From Bacteroidota bacterium (lineage in GTDB: Bacteria > Bacteroidota > Bacteroidia > Chitinophagales > Chitinophagaceae): a DNA stretch of 64,000 nt. The translations under genes were made by a program, and so were the position numbers. The stretch spans positions 68,922 to 132,921 of the forward strand of contig JADJZY010000009.1 of the NCBI GenBank assembly GCA_016715505.1, in the 5' to 3' direction. Positions 27,160 to 36,700 of the stretch are shown in pieces. The notes below the pieces were generated by a model that did not search any database, had not been told where the DNA came from, and worked only from the letters and a program-made list of their open reading frames with translations. The stretch's first letter is position 1; every line of letters begins with the position of its first letter.

Positions 27160-28095
27160 ATCAAATGAAATCTTTGAACTACTTATTTTTCCTCTTAAGT
27201 ATGCTTTCCTTCGTGGCTTGTGAAGAAAAAATGACTGAAGAAGAAATTAGCAATATCGGGCGTCAACCATGCCGTAAACCTGCTGAATTCATCAGCCAGT
27301 TAGGATTTGATGCTTCTCGTACGGCTTATTCAACAGAAGGCACGCAATATAAAGGTGTTTTGCTCCTGCAAGCACCCGCCACCTCAGCCGATACAGCCTT
27401 TAAAAAATACCAGCATCCTACTTGGTCACAGCATGGTTATATGGCCTCTGTAACGACCGACGATTTTGGGAACGCCTATTGTTTTCCCATCCCGGTTGTA
27501 AACACCATGGACAATACCCTGAAAACCATTCATACCGTTTATAAAATTGATTCTAAAACCGGCGTTATGCAGGCGTTCACTTCCCTTCCGGATCATCGAC
27601 TCTTCCGAAGGTGTTGTTCCTTTTGGTATGCTGGGCATCTATTTCGATTGTCATGGTAAAAAGCTCTATGTTTCCAGCGTTGGAGGAAGTACCCGCGATA
27701 AAGAAATGGGGATGATTTATATGATAGACCCGGGTACCGGCAAAATTCAGGACCAATTTAAAACAGGCGATGCGGTCGGACTTTGTGTGGGCGGTATCAC
27801 CGGCGAAAAAAGACTCTATTTCGGCAAAGGGCGATTACCTGAAATCTGGTCTATTCGCCTCGACAAACAAGGTTTCTTTAAAGGCGATCTGAAATTCGAA
27901 TTGAGTTTAGACCAACTCGGACCTCGTGGGGATGACAAAGCCCGTAAAATCCGTTTTGATCAGTATGGAAACATGCAGATTTATGGTGTGGAATTTAACT
28001 ACTCTCTTGCAGCTCAAAGTGAAAAACCCGAAACTTTTTATCGCTTCGGCTATAATCAACTCGAAAAAAAATGGGTGCTTCTTGAAACGAAGTAA
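27156..28095 (+). CDS. Propeller-like lipoprotein, one frame change
   Basis: About 312 residues restored. Lipobox FVACEE follows the signal peptide. The body has strand-turn units of a six-bladed propeller/SMP-30 type (GVLLLQAPA, AYCFPIPVVNTMD, VYKIDSKTGVMQ, LYVSSVGGSTRD, IYMIDPGTGKIQ, RLYFGKGRLPEIWSI). The frame changes at about 27592: SLPD continues in the next frame as IDSSEGVVPFGMLGIYF. It is coupled by ATGA overlap to the amine-oxidase-like gene, so it is likely a partner on the outer membrane. No enzymatic residues could be assigned. Confidence 0.7.
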
Positions 28096-28428
28096 TGTAA
28101 ATTATTAAGAATTTGGGGCTGTCATCAACACCTCTTTCCTCATCAATGATCGGGCTACTCCGGGCTACGGTCGCCTCCTTCGTCGGCGACTAAACCCTCC
28201 ATATCCCGCAGCCTTTGAGCAATAGAACATTCATCAACTGATCATCGTTTTATTCATCAATGAAGCGTCATTTTTTTTCCGCATCGCATGCCATAGAGAC
28301 ACATTTAACCTTTTCCCCTTGTTTTTCATCTTATTAGCATATTGATAATCAAGTATTTATATTTTTGCATTGTTATAACATTGTTTGCTTAACCCTCAGG
28401 GTATATTTGAAATTCAATACCTACTACA
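28096..28428. other. Intergenic region with one -7 promoter match
   Basis: A 333-base gap. It holds TATTTTTG at 28360-28367, a match to TAnnTTTG with a 61-base leader before the ATG at 28429; the -33 candidate TTG is only 15 bases away. A GC-richer patch at 28150-28195 has imperfect self-complementarity (CGGGCTACTCCGGG, GTCGCCTCC, GTCGGCGAC) but no T tract. Nothing else is recognised. Confidence 0.4.
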
Positions 28429-28911
28429 ATGAAATTATTATTCACCCAATTAAGTATCATCGCCATCGGGGCCATGCTACTGCACAGTTGTAACGAACAA
28501 CAACGTTATTCTAAACTCAGTAAATCCGAAAAATCCTCAACACCCACATCCAAAGACGGTTTGTACATCCCCGGTGATCAGGAAGCGGCCACCCGCGAAT
28601 TCCTTGGCATCTATCGGGGAAGCGTCACGAATCAGCAAGGTGAAAAAGTGAAAACGATTATCAATCTTAAAGAAGATGCAGAAGTAACGATTACCGAACA
28701 AATGAACGGGAATTTTTACAAAAAGGTCGGGAATTATCGATTGCACAACGACACGCTGGATATTACCTTCAAAAGAAACGACTCTGTTTTAAGATACCTG
28801 CTCAAAAATAAATCCCTCTTACGCATACCTTATAAGAATACCCCACTTGCACCGCAGGAAGAAAAAAATGTCTTCACTCAGGTTGATCCCAACGACTTTG
28901 AACGAATTTAG
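28429..28911 (+). CDS. NlpE-like small lipoprotein without the CxxC motif
   Basis: A 160-residue lipoprotein (lipobox LLHSC). The mature part begins with a Ser/Thr/Lys-rich linker and continues with a small beta-barrel: FLGIYRGSVTNQQGEKVKT, then VTITEQMNG, VGNYRLHNDTLDITF. The YxGxL start and the strand order recall NlpE N-terminal domains, but the CADCxG copper-sensing Cys pair is absent. Envelope-stress or unknown role. Monocistronic as far as visible. Confidence 0.6.
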   Translation: MKLLFTQLSIIAIGAMLLHSCNEQQRYSKLSKSEKSSTPTSKDGLYIPGDQEAATREFLGIYRGSVTNQQGEKVKTIINLKEDAEVTITEQMNGNFYKKVGNYRLHNDTLDITFKRNDSVLRYLLKNKSLLRIPYKNTPLAPQEEKNVFTQVDPNDFERI

Positions 28912-29064
28912 GGTGATTGTTTTTGTCCCAAGGTTGAATAGGTTCGCTCAATTATTTCAGGAAGAACTAGCCGAAGAATTCGTGGTGCATTTTACATCAT
29001 CGCCAAATACCGGCTTCAGGTGATGGGAAATACTTTTTTAACTGTATTTTCGTTCCCTTGTAAC

Positions 29065-31521
29065 ATGAAATATTTAGGCTTTTTGCTGCTTTGGCTACTG
29101 ACCGGCTTTACCCTTTTTGCACAAAATGAAAGTGCGATGCTCAAAGGGAGAGTCACCGATGAAAATAATATTCCGCTAGAATTTGTATCCGTTTCTGTGA
29201 AAGGAGAAACACAAGGTACCAAAACCAATAATGCCGGCGAATTTGTGCTCATGGTTTCAGCCAATCGCACCGTTCAAATCGTTTTTACGTATGTTGGTTT
29301 CGAATCGAAAATCATCAATAAACGTATCGAAAATGGTGAAACCTATAACCTGACCGTAAGCATCAATCGGAATACCCGACAAAAGGACGGTGTTACGATT
29401 ACCGACAAAAGCAAGCGAAACGAGGCTGGCAATATTGCTATCAATCCGAAAAAGTATTATGAAATGCCCAGTACCGTTCAGGGCATTGAGGGTTTATTAA
29501 AAATATTTTTGAGCAACAACAATGAGCTTACTTCACAATACAATGTAAGGGGTGGAAATTTCGACGAAAATTTAGTTTATATCAACGACTTTGAAGTTTA
29601 TCGCCCATTTCTTGTACGCAGCGGACAACAGGAAGGTTTGAGTATCATCAATCCTGATTTGGTGAGTGGGGTAAATTTTTCCACCGGAGGTTTCCAATCT
29701 AAATACGGTGATAAAATGAGTAGTGTGCTGGATATCACCTACAAACGTCCCAAAGAGTTTGCTGGAAGTGTGTCATTAAGTATGTTGGGTTTGGCGGCAC
29801 ACCTCGAAGGGACTGCTATTCGGAAACGTTTATCCTACATGATCGGTGCCAGGCAAAAATCGAATCAGTATCTCTTACAATCACAACAAACGAAAGGCAT
29901 TTATAACCCAACCTTTACCGACATACAGGCTTACCTAAACTATCAATTCGATACAGATTGGCAGGTTGATGTTTTTGCAAATTATGCCCGAAATCGTTTC
30001 GACTTCCAACCCGAAAATTCAACCCAAAGTTTTGGATTGATTAACAAAGCCTTTCAACTACGTATGTTTTATGATGGTGCGGAAACCGACAAATTTGACT
30101 CGCGTTATGGAGGGGTTTCAATCACCCATACACCGAACCAAAAACAACACTCAAATTAATCGCATCCGGTTTCCAAACCCGTGAATCCGAAACCTATGAT
30201 ATTCTGGGTGAATATTTATTGGGCGAGCTTGAAACCGACTTGGGAAAAGAAAATTTCGGTGATGTGAAATACGCTTTAGGTACAGGTGTTATTCATAACT
30301 ATGCCCGGAAATTATTTGAATGTCAATGTCGGCAACATCGCACACAAAGGATTTTACGATGCCGGAAAACATTTTCTACAATGGGGACTGAACGCTGAAT
30401 TTGTGGGCATATCCGATCAGCTCAACGAATGGGAACGTCGGGATAGTGCCGGTTTTTCTCAACCTTACAGCGACTCCGCCTTGCTCATGACCAAACGATA
30501 CAAAACCAGTCAGGATTTTAATTACATGCGATGGAGTGGTTTTATTCAGGACAATGTGGCTTTTGATTCTATAGGCTTAGTCATTACAGGCGGCGTCCGA
30601 TTCAATTATAATTTCCTGAATAATGAATTTCTGGTAAGTCCACGTCTTCAACTTTCATGGAAACCCAAATGGCAAAAAGATGTGGTCTTCCGCGGAGCAA
30701 CGGGTGTGTATAGTCAACCGCCTTTTTATCGCGAAATGCGTAACCTCGATGGCACGGTCAATCTGGATGTAAAGGCTCAAAAATCATATCATGCTGTGGG
30801 CGGATTGGATTATAATTTTAAAGCATTGGGTAACCGGCCATTTAAATTTACAACAGAGTTATACTACAAGTATATGTGGGATTTGGTTCCCTATGAATAC
30901 GACAATATTCGAATCCGTTATTTTGGTAAAAACAATGCCGTTGGATATGCTTATGGTGCCGAATTCCGTTTATATGGAGATATCGTGAGAGATGCAGAGT
31001 CATGGATCAGTTTAGGCTTGATGAAAACCGCCGAAAATCTGTCAGATGATGTGGCCATCGTAAAAAGCAAAGTAACCGGTGACGATAGTACCTCATATGC
31101 GCCCGGCTATGTGCCTCGTCCAACAGATTCCCGCATCAGCTTTGGTTTGTTTTTTTCGGATTACTTGCCACGGAATAAAAACTTTAAAGTGCATTTGAAT
31201 GGTTTGTATTCTACCGGACTTCCATTCGGGCCTCCCGACAATCAGCGCTTCGGCGATACTCTCCGGATACCTAGTTACAAACGCGTGGATATTGGCTTTA
31301 GTGCGCTTCTTTTAGATGGTGCACGCAAGGATAGACCAAGATTCAGTTATTTCAAAAATGTAAAATCGATGTGGTTTAGTCTGGAAGTCTTTAATTTATT
31401 AGGCATCCAAAACACCCTCTCCTATTTATGGATTCAGGACCAAAGTAGTGGCAGAACTTATGCCGTTCCAAATCGATTAACGGCAAGGTTATTAAATGTC
31501 AAACTGGTTACCAGATTTTAA
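29065..31521 (+). CDS. TonB-dependent outer-membrane receptor (carboxypeptidase-like N domain), two compensating frame changes
   Basis: About 819 residues restored. Signal peptide from ATG 29065 (cleavage after LFAQ), a carboxypeptidase-like regulatory domain (MLKGRVTDENNIPLEFVSV), plug domain (YNVRGGNFDENLVYINDFEVYRP, GGFQSKYGDKMSSVLDI) and a 22-strand barrel ending RLLNVKLVTRF. The frame is lost near 30139 (PNPKTTLKLIASGFQ lies one frame over) and regained near 30313 (ARNYLNVNVGN), 175 bases apart; before and after are in the same frame. No SusD-like partner follows, so it is probably a siderophore, cofactor or peptide receptor rather than a glycan SusC. Confidence 0.88.
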
Positions 31522-31553
31522 TGAACAACTTATATTCCTCGCCAAAGAAGAAA

Positions 31554-32021
31554 CTAGGCCTTAAAAAATAAAAAGATGATACCCACGAAAGTGGAAACAA
31601 TGGAAATCCCATTCACTGCAGTTGAAAGAATCAGGTAGCGATTGAGGTTATCGAAACCAGCATTTAAATGATTTTCTTGTTGATCCATGGTATAAGCGCG
31701 AGCATGATTTCTGAATTTCAACAAAAAGAACCCATTCAGGAATAACAAAGTGGTACCGAGTAATATCCCAAAAATGGCAAGTATCATTCCGGAATTCAAG
31801 ATAAAATCTTCTACTTCCTGGCTAATTGCAAATACTTGTGACAGGCGTGGCAGAATGGTTTCAATATTGGCAAAAAGTAACAAAGAAAGCAACAATGCAA
31901 AACCGCTAAGAATAAAGAAGACCACCGAAATAAAATAGGCCCATTTAGCGGTCCCTTCCAATTGTACGGCCGCCATATCGTCCAATGACGAATTGCTTAA
32001 AATAGATTCATTATTTTCCAT
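31554..32021 (-). CDS. DUF5362-like membrane protein A
   Basis: About 155 residues from ATG 32021 (MENNESILSNSS); the longer frame would overlap the upstream gene. It has four predicted helices: an AKWAYFISVVFFILSGF entry, one at about 70, one around 95 with GILLGTTLLFLNGFFLLKF, and a C-terminal SIVSTFVGIIFLFF. It is one of three consecutive paralogues sharing an N-terminal polar segment and a W-x-x-[YF]-[LI] helix start. Function unknown in this family. Confidence 0.65.
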   Translation of the reverse strand: MENNESILSNSSLDDMAAVQLEGTAKWAYFISVVFFILSGFALLLSLLLFANIETILPRLSQVFAISQEVEDFILNSGMILAIFGILLGTTLLFLNGFFLLKFRNHARAYTMDQQENHLNAGFDNLNRYLILSTAVNGISIVSTFVGIIFLFFKA

Positions 32022-32031
32022 AGTATAATCT

Positions 32032-32424
32032 TTATTGTAGTAAACCAACCAATAAGGCAATCAAAATTCCAAGTACCAAAAGGGATATCATGATAATACA
32101 TAAAACCCCCATGATGGTAAAGTAAATTTTCATGTGATAAAAAGCCTGGCTCAGTTGTGCCCCGTCTCCGGTTTCCATACTCAGTTTTGTCAACTTAGAA
32201 TAGTTCATCAGATTTGAAGCCATGATAAAAGTAATAACACCTGATATCACCAGACCGATAATGCCGCTGGCTGCGCCATCCTGCCCGACAACGATTCCCA
32301 CAACTGTTTGAATAACGGAAAGTGCCAACCCGACAAACGATATAATAGCGAGATAACGACTCCATTGAGCAGACTTTAAAAGCCTTTCCCTGCTTTGCTC
32401 ATTAACCAGTGTTGCATTTTCCAT
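32032..32424 (-). CDS. DUF5362-like membrane protein B
   Basis: A 130-residue four-helix membrane protein: MENATLVNEQSRERLLKSAQWSRYL leads into helix 1 (LAIISFVGLALSVIQTVVG in two parts), then GLVISGVITFIMASNLMNYSKLTK and a C-terminal pair. This AQWxxYLAI...MxYSKL layout is typical of DUF5362 proteins in Bacteroidota. It lies 10 bases from its neighbours on both sides, forming a three-gene operon of paralogues. Confidence 0.7.
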   Translation of the reverse strand: MENATLVNEQSRERLLKSAQWSRYLAIISFVGLALSVIQTVVGIVVGQDGAASGIIGLVISGVITFIMASNLMNYSKLTKLSMETGDGAQLSQAFYHMKIYFTIMGVLCIIMISLLVLGILIALLVGLLQ

Positions 32425-32433
32425 AGTAATATT

Positions 32434-32874
32434 TTAAATAAAGTTAGAAATTCCTCCAATTAAAGCGATTAATAAAATAATTGAATAAATGGCCAGAATA
32501 ATGATTGTCATAATACCCATATATCGAAAAGTCCCCTTCAGAAATCTGAGACCTTCATTGAATTCAAGCTGGTCGGCCTGATCAATCCCTATTCGCAGCT
32601 TTTTTGAAAAACGATAAAGCGCAATAACAGGATAAATATAAATAGCAATTACGCCTAAATAAACCAGAATATAAAGCACGTAAAATCCACTGAACGCATC
32701 ATTTACCTGAGATAAACTAAAAAATGAAAAAATCATTAACACCATCAGTAATCCAGATATGACCATGCCTACAATAGCCAAGAATCTCGCCCACTTGCAG
32801 GTCTCTAATAAATAATCACGACTATCCAAATCTATCTGGATTCCAAAAATGCTTTCTTTATTTTGTTCTAACAC
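32434..32874 (-). CDS. DUF5362-like membrane protein C
   Basis: About 147 residues from a GTG at 32874 (VLEQNKESIFG), chosen because the longer frame begins with an unlikely LFFFFLY leader and the paralogues start with similar polar residues. CKWARFLAIVGMVISG starts helix 1, then YVLYILVYLGVIAIYIYP and two C-terminal helices. First gene of the trio. A short A-rich stretch and the MITE-like element lie upstream. Confidence 0.6.
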   Translation of the reverse strand: MLEQNKESIFGIQIDLDSRDYLLETCKWARFLAIVGMVISGLLMVLMIFSFFSLSQVNDAFSGFYVLYILVYLGVIAIYIYPVIALYRFSKKLRIGIDQADQLEFNEGLRFLKGTFRYMGIMTIIILAIYSIILLIALIGGISNFI

Positions 32875-32933
32875 CCTGTAAAGAAAGAAAAAAAATAACA
32901 AGAACGCAAGAATTCTCTTTCCTCAAAACAGAT

Positions 32934-33098
32934 TGAGACCGTTGCAAAAGTCATTTGGCAAAAAAGTTCAAGGCTTTTTGAATTTTTAAGCATTGAGTTA
33001 TCTTGTTGATAATGATATAGTTAAAAATTCAAAGTAACGCAGAAATTTGAAGCCAAATGACTTAGCCATTTATTTTTGATCGTTTTGCAACGGTCTCA
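32934..33098. mobile_element. 165 bp MITE-like inverted-repeat element
   Basis: Perfect 16-base terminal inverted repeats: TGAGACCGTTGCAAAA at 32934-32949 and its complement TTTTGCAACGGTCTCA at 33083-33098. Inside lies a second inverted pair, GTCATTTGGC (32950-32959) with GCCAAATGAC (33052-33061), and a third, TTGAATTTTTAA with TTAAAAATTCAA near 32979 and 33021. There is no room for a gene. The GAGACC...GGTCTC ends resemble IS5-group ends of Bacteroidota; no target duplication is clear. It lies 5 bases from the proS stop and could also act as a hairpin terminator. Confidence 0.7.
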
Positions 33099-33103
33099 GA
33101 ATA

Positions 33104-34582
33104 TTAATAGGCACGTGCAAAAAGTACCCTTTGTGAACTGGGATTTCCGCTGTAAACACATTTTCCAGCTTCTTGCGTATTATTCAGTGGAATACAACGA
33201 ATGGTGGCTTTGGTCAGTTCCTTTATTTTCTCCTCGGTTTCGGGTGTACCGTCCCAATGTGCCGAAACAAAGCCCGCTTTTTCGTCTAAAACTTGTTGAA
33301 ATTGCGCCCAATCGTCAACTGCAGTGATTTGATCATTTCTGAATTGCAGCGCTTTTAGATAAATATTTTGTTGTATTTCCTCCAATAAGGCAATGAGTTT
33401 TTCACTCAATCCTTCTAGAGGCATGGTTTGTTTTTCCTTGGTATCACGCCGGGCTACTTCAGCGACTCCTTGTTCAATATCCCTTAACCCCAAAGCCACT
33501 CGAACAGGCACTCCCTTCATTTCATACTCTGCAAATTTCCAACCCGGCCGGCTATTATCCGAATCATCGAATTTTACTTTTACACCGGCAGCTTTCAGGG
33601 CCGAAACGATTTCCTGCGCTTTGCTGTCAATCAGGGGTTTACTTTCCGGGCCCTTGTAGATAGGAACCAATACAACCTGAATGGGTGCTAATTTAGGAGG
33701 CAATATTAAACCATCATCATCACTATGCGCCATTACAAGCGCTCCCATGAGGCGCGTGGAAACACCCCATGATGTCGCCCAAACATATTCAGGTTTATTT
33801 TCGCGGTTGACATAGGTGACATCGAAGGCTTTGGCAAAATTTTGTCCCAGAAAATGAGACGTTCCTGCTTGCAAGGCTTTTCCATCCTGCATCAAAGCTT
33901 CAATACAATAAGTTTCATCGGCACCTGCAAAACGTTCATTGGCGGTTTTTATTCCTTTCACAACGGGTAAGGCCATCCACTCCTCTGCAAAACGGGCATA
34001 TACTTCCAGCATTTGCTCTGTTTCAGTGATTGCTTCTTCTTTCGTAGCATGAGCAGTATGCCCTTCCTGCCATAAAAATTCAGCCGTACGTAAAAATAAA
34101 CGCGTCCGCATTTCCCATCGAACCACATTCGCCCATTGATTCACTAAAATGGGTAAATCACGATAAGATTGAATCCAACCTTTATAGGTATTCCATATGA
34201 TAGCCTCAGATGTTGGACGAACCACAAGTTCCTCTTCCAGTTTTGCTTCAGGGTCTACCATGAGTTTGCCGGGATTATCCGGATCCGTTTTAAGGCGGTA
34301 ATGTGTAACCACAGCGCATTCCTTGGCAAAACCTTCGGCATTTTTTTCTTCTGCTTCAAATAAACTTTTGGGAATAAAAATGGGGAAGTAAGCGTTAACA
34401 TGGCCGGTATCCTTGAACATTTTATCCAATACATCCCGCATATTCTCCCAAATAGCGTAACCATAGGGTTTGATGACCATACAACCCCGAACTGCACTAT
34501 AGTCGGCCAATCCTGATTTTAATACGAGGTCATTATACCACTGACTGTAATCTTCACTTCTTGAAGTTATTTCCTTGCTCAT
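33104..34582 (-). CDS. proS: Prolyl-tRNA synthetase, archaeal/eukaryotic-type
   Basis: A 492-residue class II synthetase that charges tRNA-Pro. Motif 2 region RWEMRTRLFLRTAEFLWQEGHTAHAT is visible as RTRLFLRTAEF and WQEGHTAHAT; RPTSEAIIW and QAGTSHFLGQNFA follow the family. It lacks the editing insertion of the long bacterial form and ends in a Tyr (VLFARAY), as archaeal/eukaryotic-type enzymes do; this short form is usual in Bacteroidota. Monocistronic; the inverted-repeat element abuts its 3' end. Confidence 0.96.
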   Translation of the reverse strand: MSKEITSRSEDYSQWYNDLVLKSGLADYSAVRGCMVIKPYGYAIWENMRDVLDKMFKDTGHVNAYFPIFIPKSLFEAEEKNAEGFAKECAVVTHYRLKTDPDNPGKLMVDPEAKLEEELVVRPTSEAIIWNTYKGWIQSYRDLPILVNQWANVVRWEMRTRLFLRTAEFLWQEGHTAHATKEEAITETEQMLEVYARFAEEWMALPVVKGIKTANERFAGADETYCIEALMQDGKALQAGTSHFLGQNFAKAFDVTYVNRENKPEYVWATSWGVSTRLMGALVMAHSDDDGLILPPKLAPIQVVLVPIYKGPESKPLIDSKAQEIVSALKAAGVKVKFDDSDNSRPGWKFAEYEMKGVPVRVALGLRDIEQGVAEVARRDTKEKQTMPLEGLSEKLIALLEEIQQNIYLKALQFRNDQITAVDDWAQFQQVLDEKAGFVSAHWDGTPETEEKIKELTKATIRCIPLNNTQEAGKCVYSGNPSSQRVLFARAY

Positions 34583-34848
34583 TGACTAAATTATTTTGAT
34601 ATGGATACTGGGTTCTTCCTGTGGAAAAGGCGCAAAATAAAGCATTCTGGGAGAACAATCATAGCGCATTTATTTAAATACATTTAAATATGATTATCAA
34701 TCACTTACAGCTATTTATTTCCCATATTTCGAATGAGGGAAAAGTCTTGTTAATTTTTGGTTTTTTGAATGCGATATCATTAAACCAAATGCCAAACAAA
34801 AGTCAAAAGGGCGTAATTTCGGAATTGTTAACTACAAAATATTTCTCC

Positions 34849-36510
34849 ATGAAAAATTTCCTGCTCTCCGTCCTAGTCATTTTAATCGGTTTTAACTTCT
34901 CTTCGGAAGCTCAAACCTATGACGATTTGTACTCAAATGGCTCTGAATATTCAAACAGCCAGGGTAGTCAAAATTCTCAACAAACAAATCAGAATCGATC
35001 CAATCAGGATTATTTGAGTTACGATGCTGAAGATGATGTTCAAAGTAACCAGCGTAGTTATTCATACGATGATGATTATATCGACTTTGACGATGACAGT
35101 TATTACTACACGTCAAGAATCCGACGATTCAACCGTCCGTTTTGGAGTTTTGGATATTTCAGCGGATTCTATATGGATCCTTATTGGTGGGATTGGTCTT
35201 TCAATTATCCTTCCTGGTATGTTGGCTGGAATTCAGGTTGGGGTTGGAATGTAGGTTGGAATAATGGATGGGGATGGAACAATGGTTGGAATAACGGTTG
35301 GGGATGGAATAATGTTTGGAACAACGGATGGAATAATTGCGGTTGGAATAATGGTTGGAATAATGGATGGGGATGGAACAACGGCTGGAATAACTGCGGT
35401 TGGAACAATGGATGGAATAATGGATGGGGATGGAATAATGGATGGAACAACGGCTGGGGTTGGAATAATGGATGGAATAACGGATACAACAATGGTTTCT
35501 GGGATGGATTCAATACGGGATATTATTATGGAAATGGTGGCACTCGAACAGGGTATCAATATGGTCCACGCACCAATACCAATAGCAATGTAACCTTAAA
35601 CAGAGATAGAGGCGTTCGCAACAGAGAAATGGAATTCCGCAATGCTTCTAATCAAAATATGCCCATCAATTCTGGTAATTCTCAGGTAGATCGTTATGAT
35701 AATAGTAGCCGTGTTGATCGCTCAAGAAATATTTCGAAAGACCAAAATCCAGGTACCAATCAAAGAGATCGCGTGAATACAGAAGTTCCTGTGCGTTCAA
35801 ACAGTCGAAATATTCCTATGCAAGATCGAAACAAAGATCAGCAAACAGAACCTACAGATCGAATGAATGACCGTCAACGTGAAATCCAAACGGACAGAAA
35901 CCGCATCGAAAGAAATCGTCAGATACAAATGCAACGTGAACAAGAAATGAATCGTCAGCAATCTGAGCGTATGAACCAACGACAAGAACAGCAACCTGAA
36001 AGATCTACTCGCGAACAACGTCAGTTACAGCGTGATCAGGAAATGCAAAATAGAAGCCGAATGGAGAATGATCGTCGCCAACAAGAAATGCAACGTGAAC
36101 AACAAAGCAGACAACAGCGAATGAATGACGAACGTCAACAAGAAATGCAGCGTGAACAACAAAGCAGACAACAACGAATGAACGATAACCGTCGTCAGCA
36201 GGAAATGCAACGCGAGCAATCTGATCGTCGTGAGATGGAAAACCAACGCAACATGGAAAGACAAAGACAAGAAACTAACCGACAAGAGCAAATGCAACGT
36301 CAGCAACAACAACGTCGTGAGTCTGAAATGCGTGAGCAACGTCAAAGAAGTGAAGAAAATAGTCGCCCGCAACGCGTTGAACGCTCACAACCACGCATGG
36401 AAACACCTCGCTACGAGCGACCTCAACCACGCACAGAGTCTCCTCGCATGTCTTCACCTAGAATGTCTTCACCTGGAAATGGTGGTGGAGGCGGAATGAG
36501 AAGAAGATAA
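34849..36510 (+). CDS. Secreted Trp/Asn/Gly repeat protein with Gln/Arg/Met/Glu-rich tail
   Basis: About 553 residues from ATG 34849, which starts a signal peptide (MKNFLLSVLVILIGFNFSSEAQ). Order of parts: Ser/Asn/Gln linker; an acidic Asp/Tyr patch (YDDDYIDFDDDSYYY); an aromatic block (RPFWSFGYFSGFYMDPYWW); about 90 residues of GWNNGWGWNN-type repeats (35224-35494); an Asn/Arg segment; and a ~200-residue low-complexity tail with repeats of QQEMQREQQSRQQRMND. It ends in Pro/Ser then GGGGGMRRR. No family recognised. Such composition suggests an intrinsically disordered extracellular polymer or matrix protein; this is inference. A hairpin follows. Confidence 0.75.
   Translation: MKNFLLSVLVILIGFNFSSEAQTYDDLYSNGSEYSNSQGSQNSQQTNQNRSNQDYLSYDAEDDVQSNQRSYSYDDDYIDFDDDSYYYTSRIRRFNRPFWSFGYFSGFYMDPYWWDWSFNYPSWYVGWNSGWGWNVGWNNGWGWNNGWNNGWGWNNVWNNGWNNCGWNNGWNNGWGWNNGWNNCGWNNGWNNGWGWNNGWNNGWGWNNGWNNGYNNGFWDGFNTGYYYGNGGTRTGYQYGPRTNTNSNVTLNRDRGVRNREMEFRNASNQNMPINSGNSQVDRYDNSSRVDRSRNISKDQNPGTNQRDRVNTEVPVRSNSRNIPMQDRNKDQQTEPTDRMNDRQREIQTDRNRIERNRQIQMQREQEMNRQQSERMNQRQEQQPERSTREQRQLQRDQEMQNRSRMENDRRQQEMQREQQSRQQRMNDERQQEMQREQQSRQQRMNDNRRQQEMQREQSDRREMENQRNMERQRQETNRQEQMQRQQQQRRESEMREQRQRSEENSRPQRVERSQPRMETPRYERPQPRTESPRMSSPRMSSPGNGGGGGMRRR
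35224..35494 (+). repeat. In-frame tandem repeats encoding GWNNGWGWNN units
   Basis: Degenerate 12-30 base units built from TGGAATAATGGATGG / GGATGGAACAACGG, all in phase with the coding frame. Units are interrupted twice by a Cys codon (WNNCGW) and once by Val. Synonymous variation (AAT/AAC, GGA/GGT/GGC) between units indicates that the protein, not the DNA, is conserved. Confidence 0.8.
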
Positions 36511-36526
36511 TCTGAATATTTAATTT

Positions 36527-36566
36527 CAAAGGGAGAGTTCTATCAAATGATTGTTCTCTCCCTTTG
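36527..36566 (+). terminator. Strong hairpin, probable terminator
   Basis: Perfect 11-base stem CAAAGGGAGAG / CTCTCCCTTTG with an 18-base loop, 17 bases after the repeat-protein stop. The T tract is short, so efficiency is uncertain. Confidence 0.5.
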
Positions 36567-36700
36567 TCAATCAGGTGCTGTTTGAAATATCTCATTATAT
36601 ACTCTAGTTATTATTATTACTATTTTTCTGACTGTTATCACTACTATTCCTTTCAAAAAGTACACGAAGCATTTATTAAAAATCACATCAAATAATTTAT

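Noticed and set aside
28150..28195. GC-rich patch as a riboswitch or small RNA
   Set aside because: Only weak self-complementarity, no conserved motif and no terminator.
35205..35593. Open frames antisense to the GWNNGW repeats encoding PLFHPLFQP-type repeats, and a possible CRISPR-like array
   Set aside because: The periodicity is the in-frame coding repeat of the plus-strand protein; spacers are not unique and the antisense frames have no start context.
35797..36457. Leucine/threonine-rich open frames antisense to the Gln/Arg-rich tail
   Set aside because: They are complements of Gln/Arg/Met codons and have no signal or start features.
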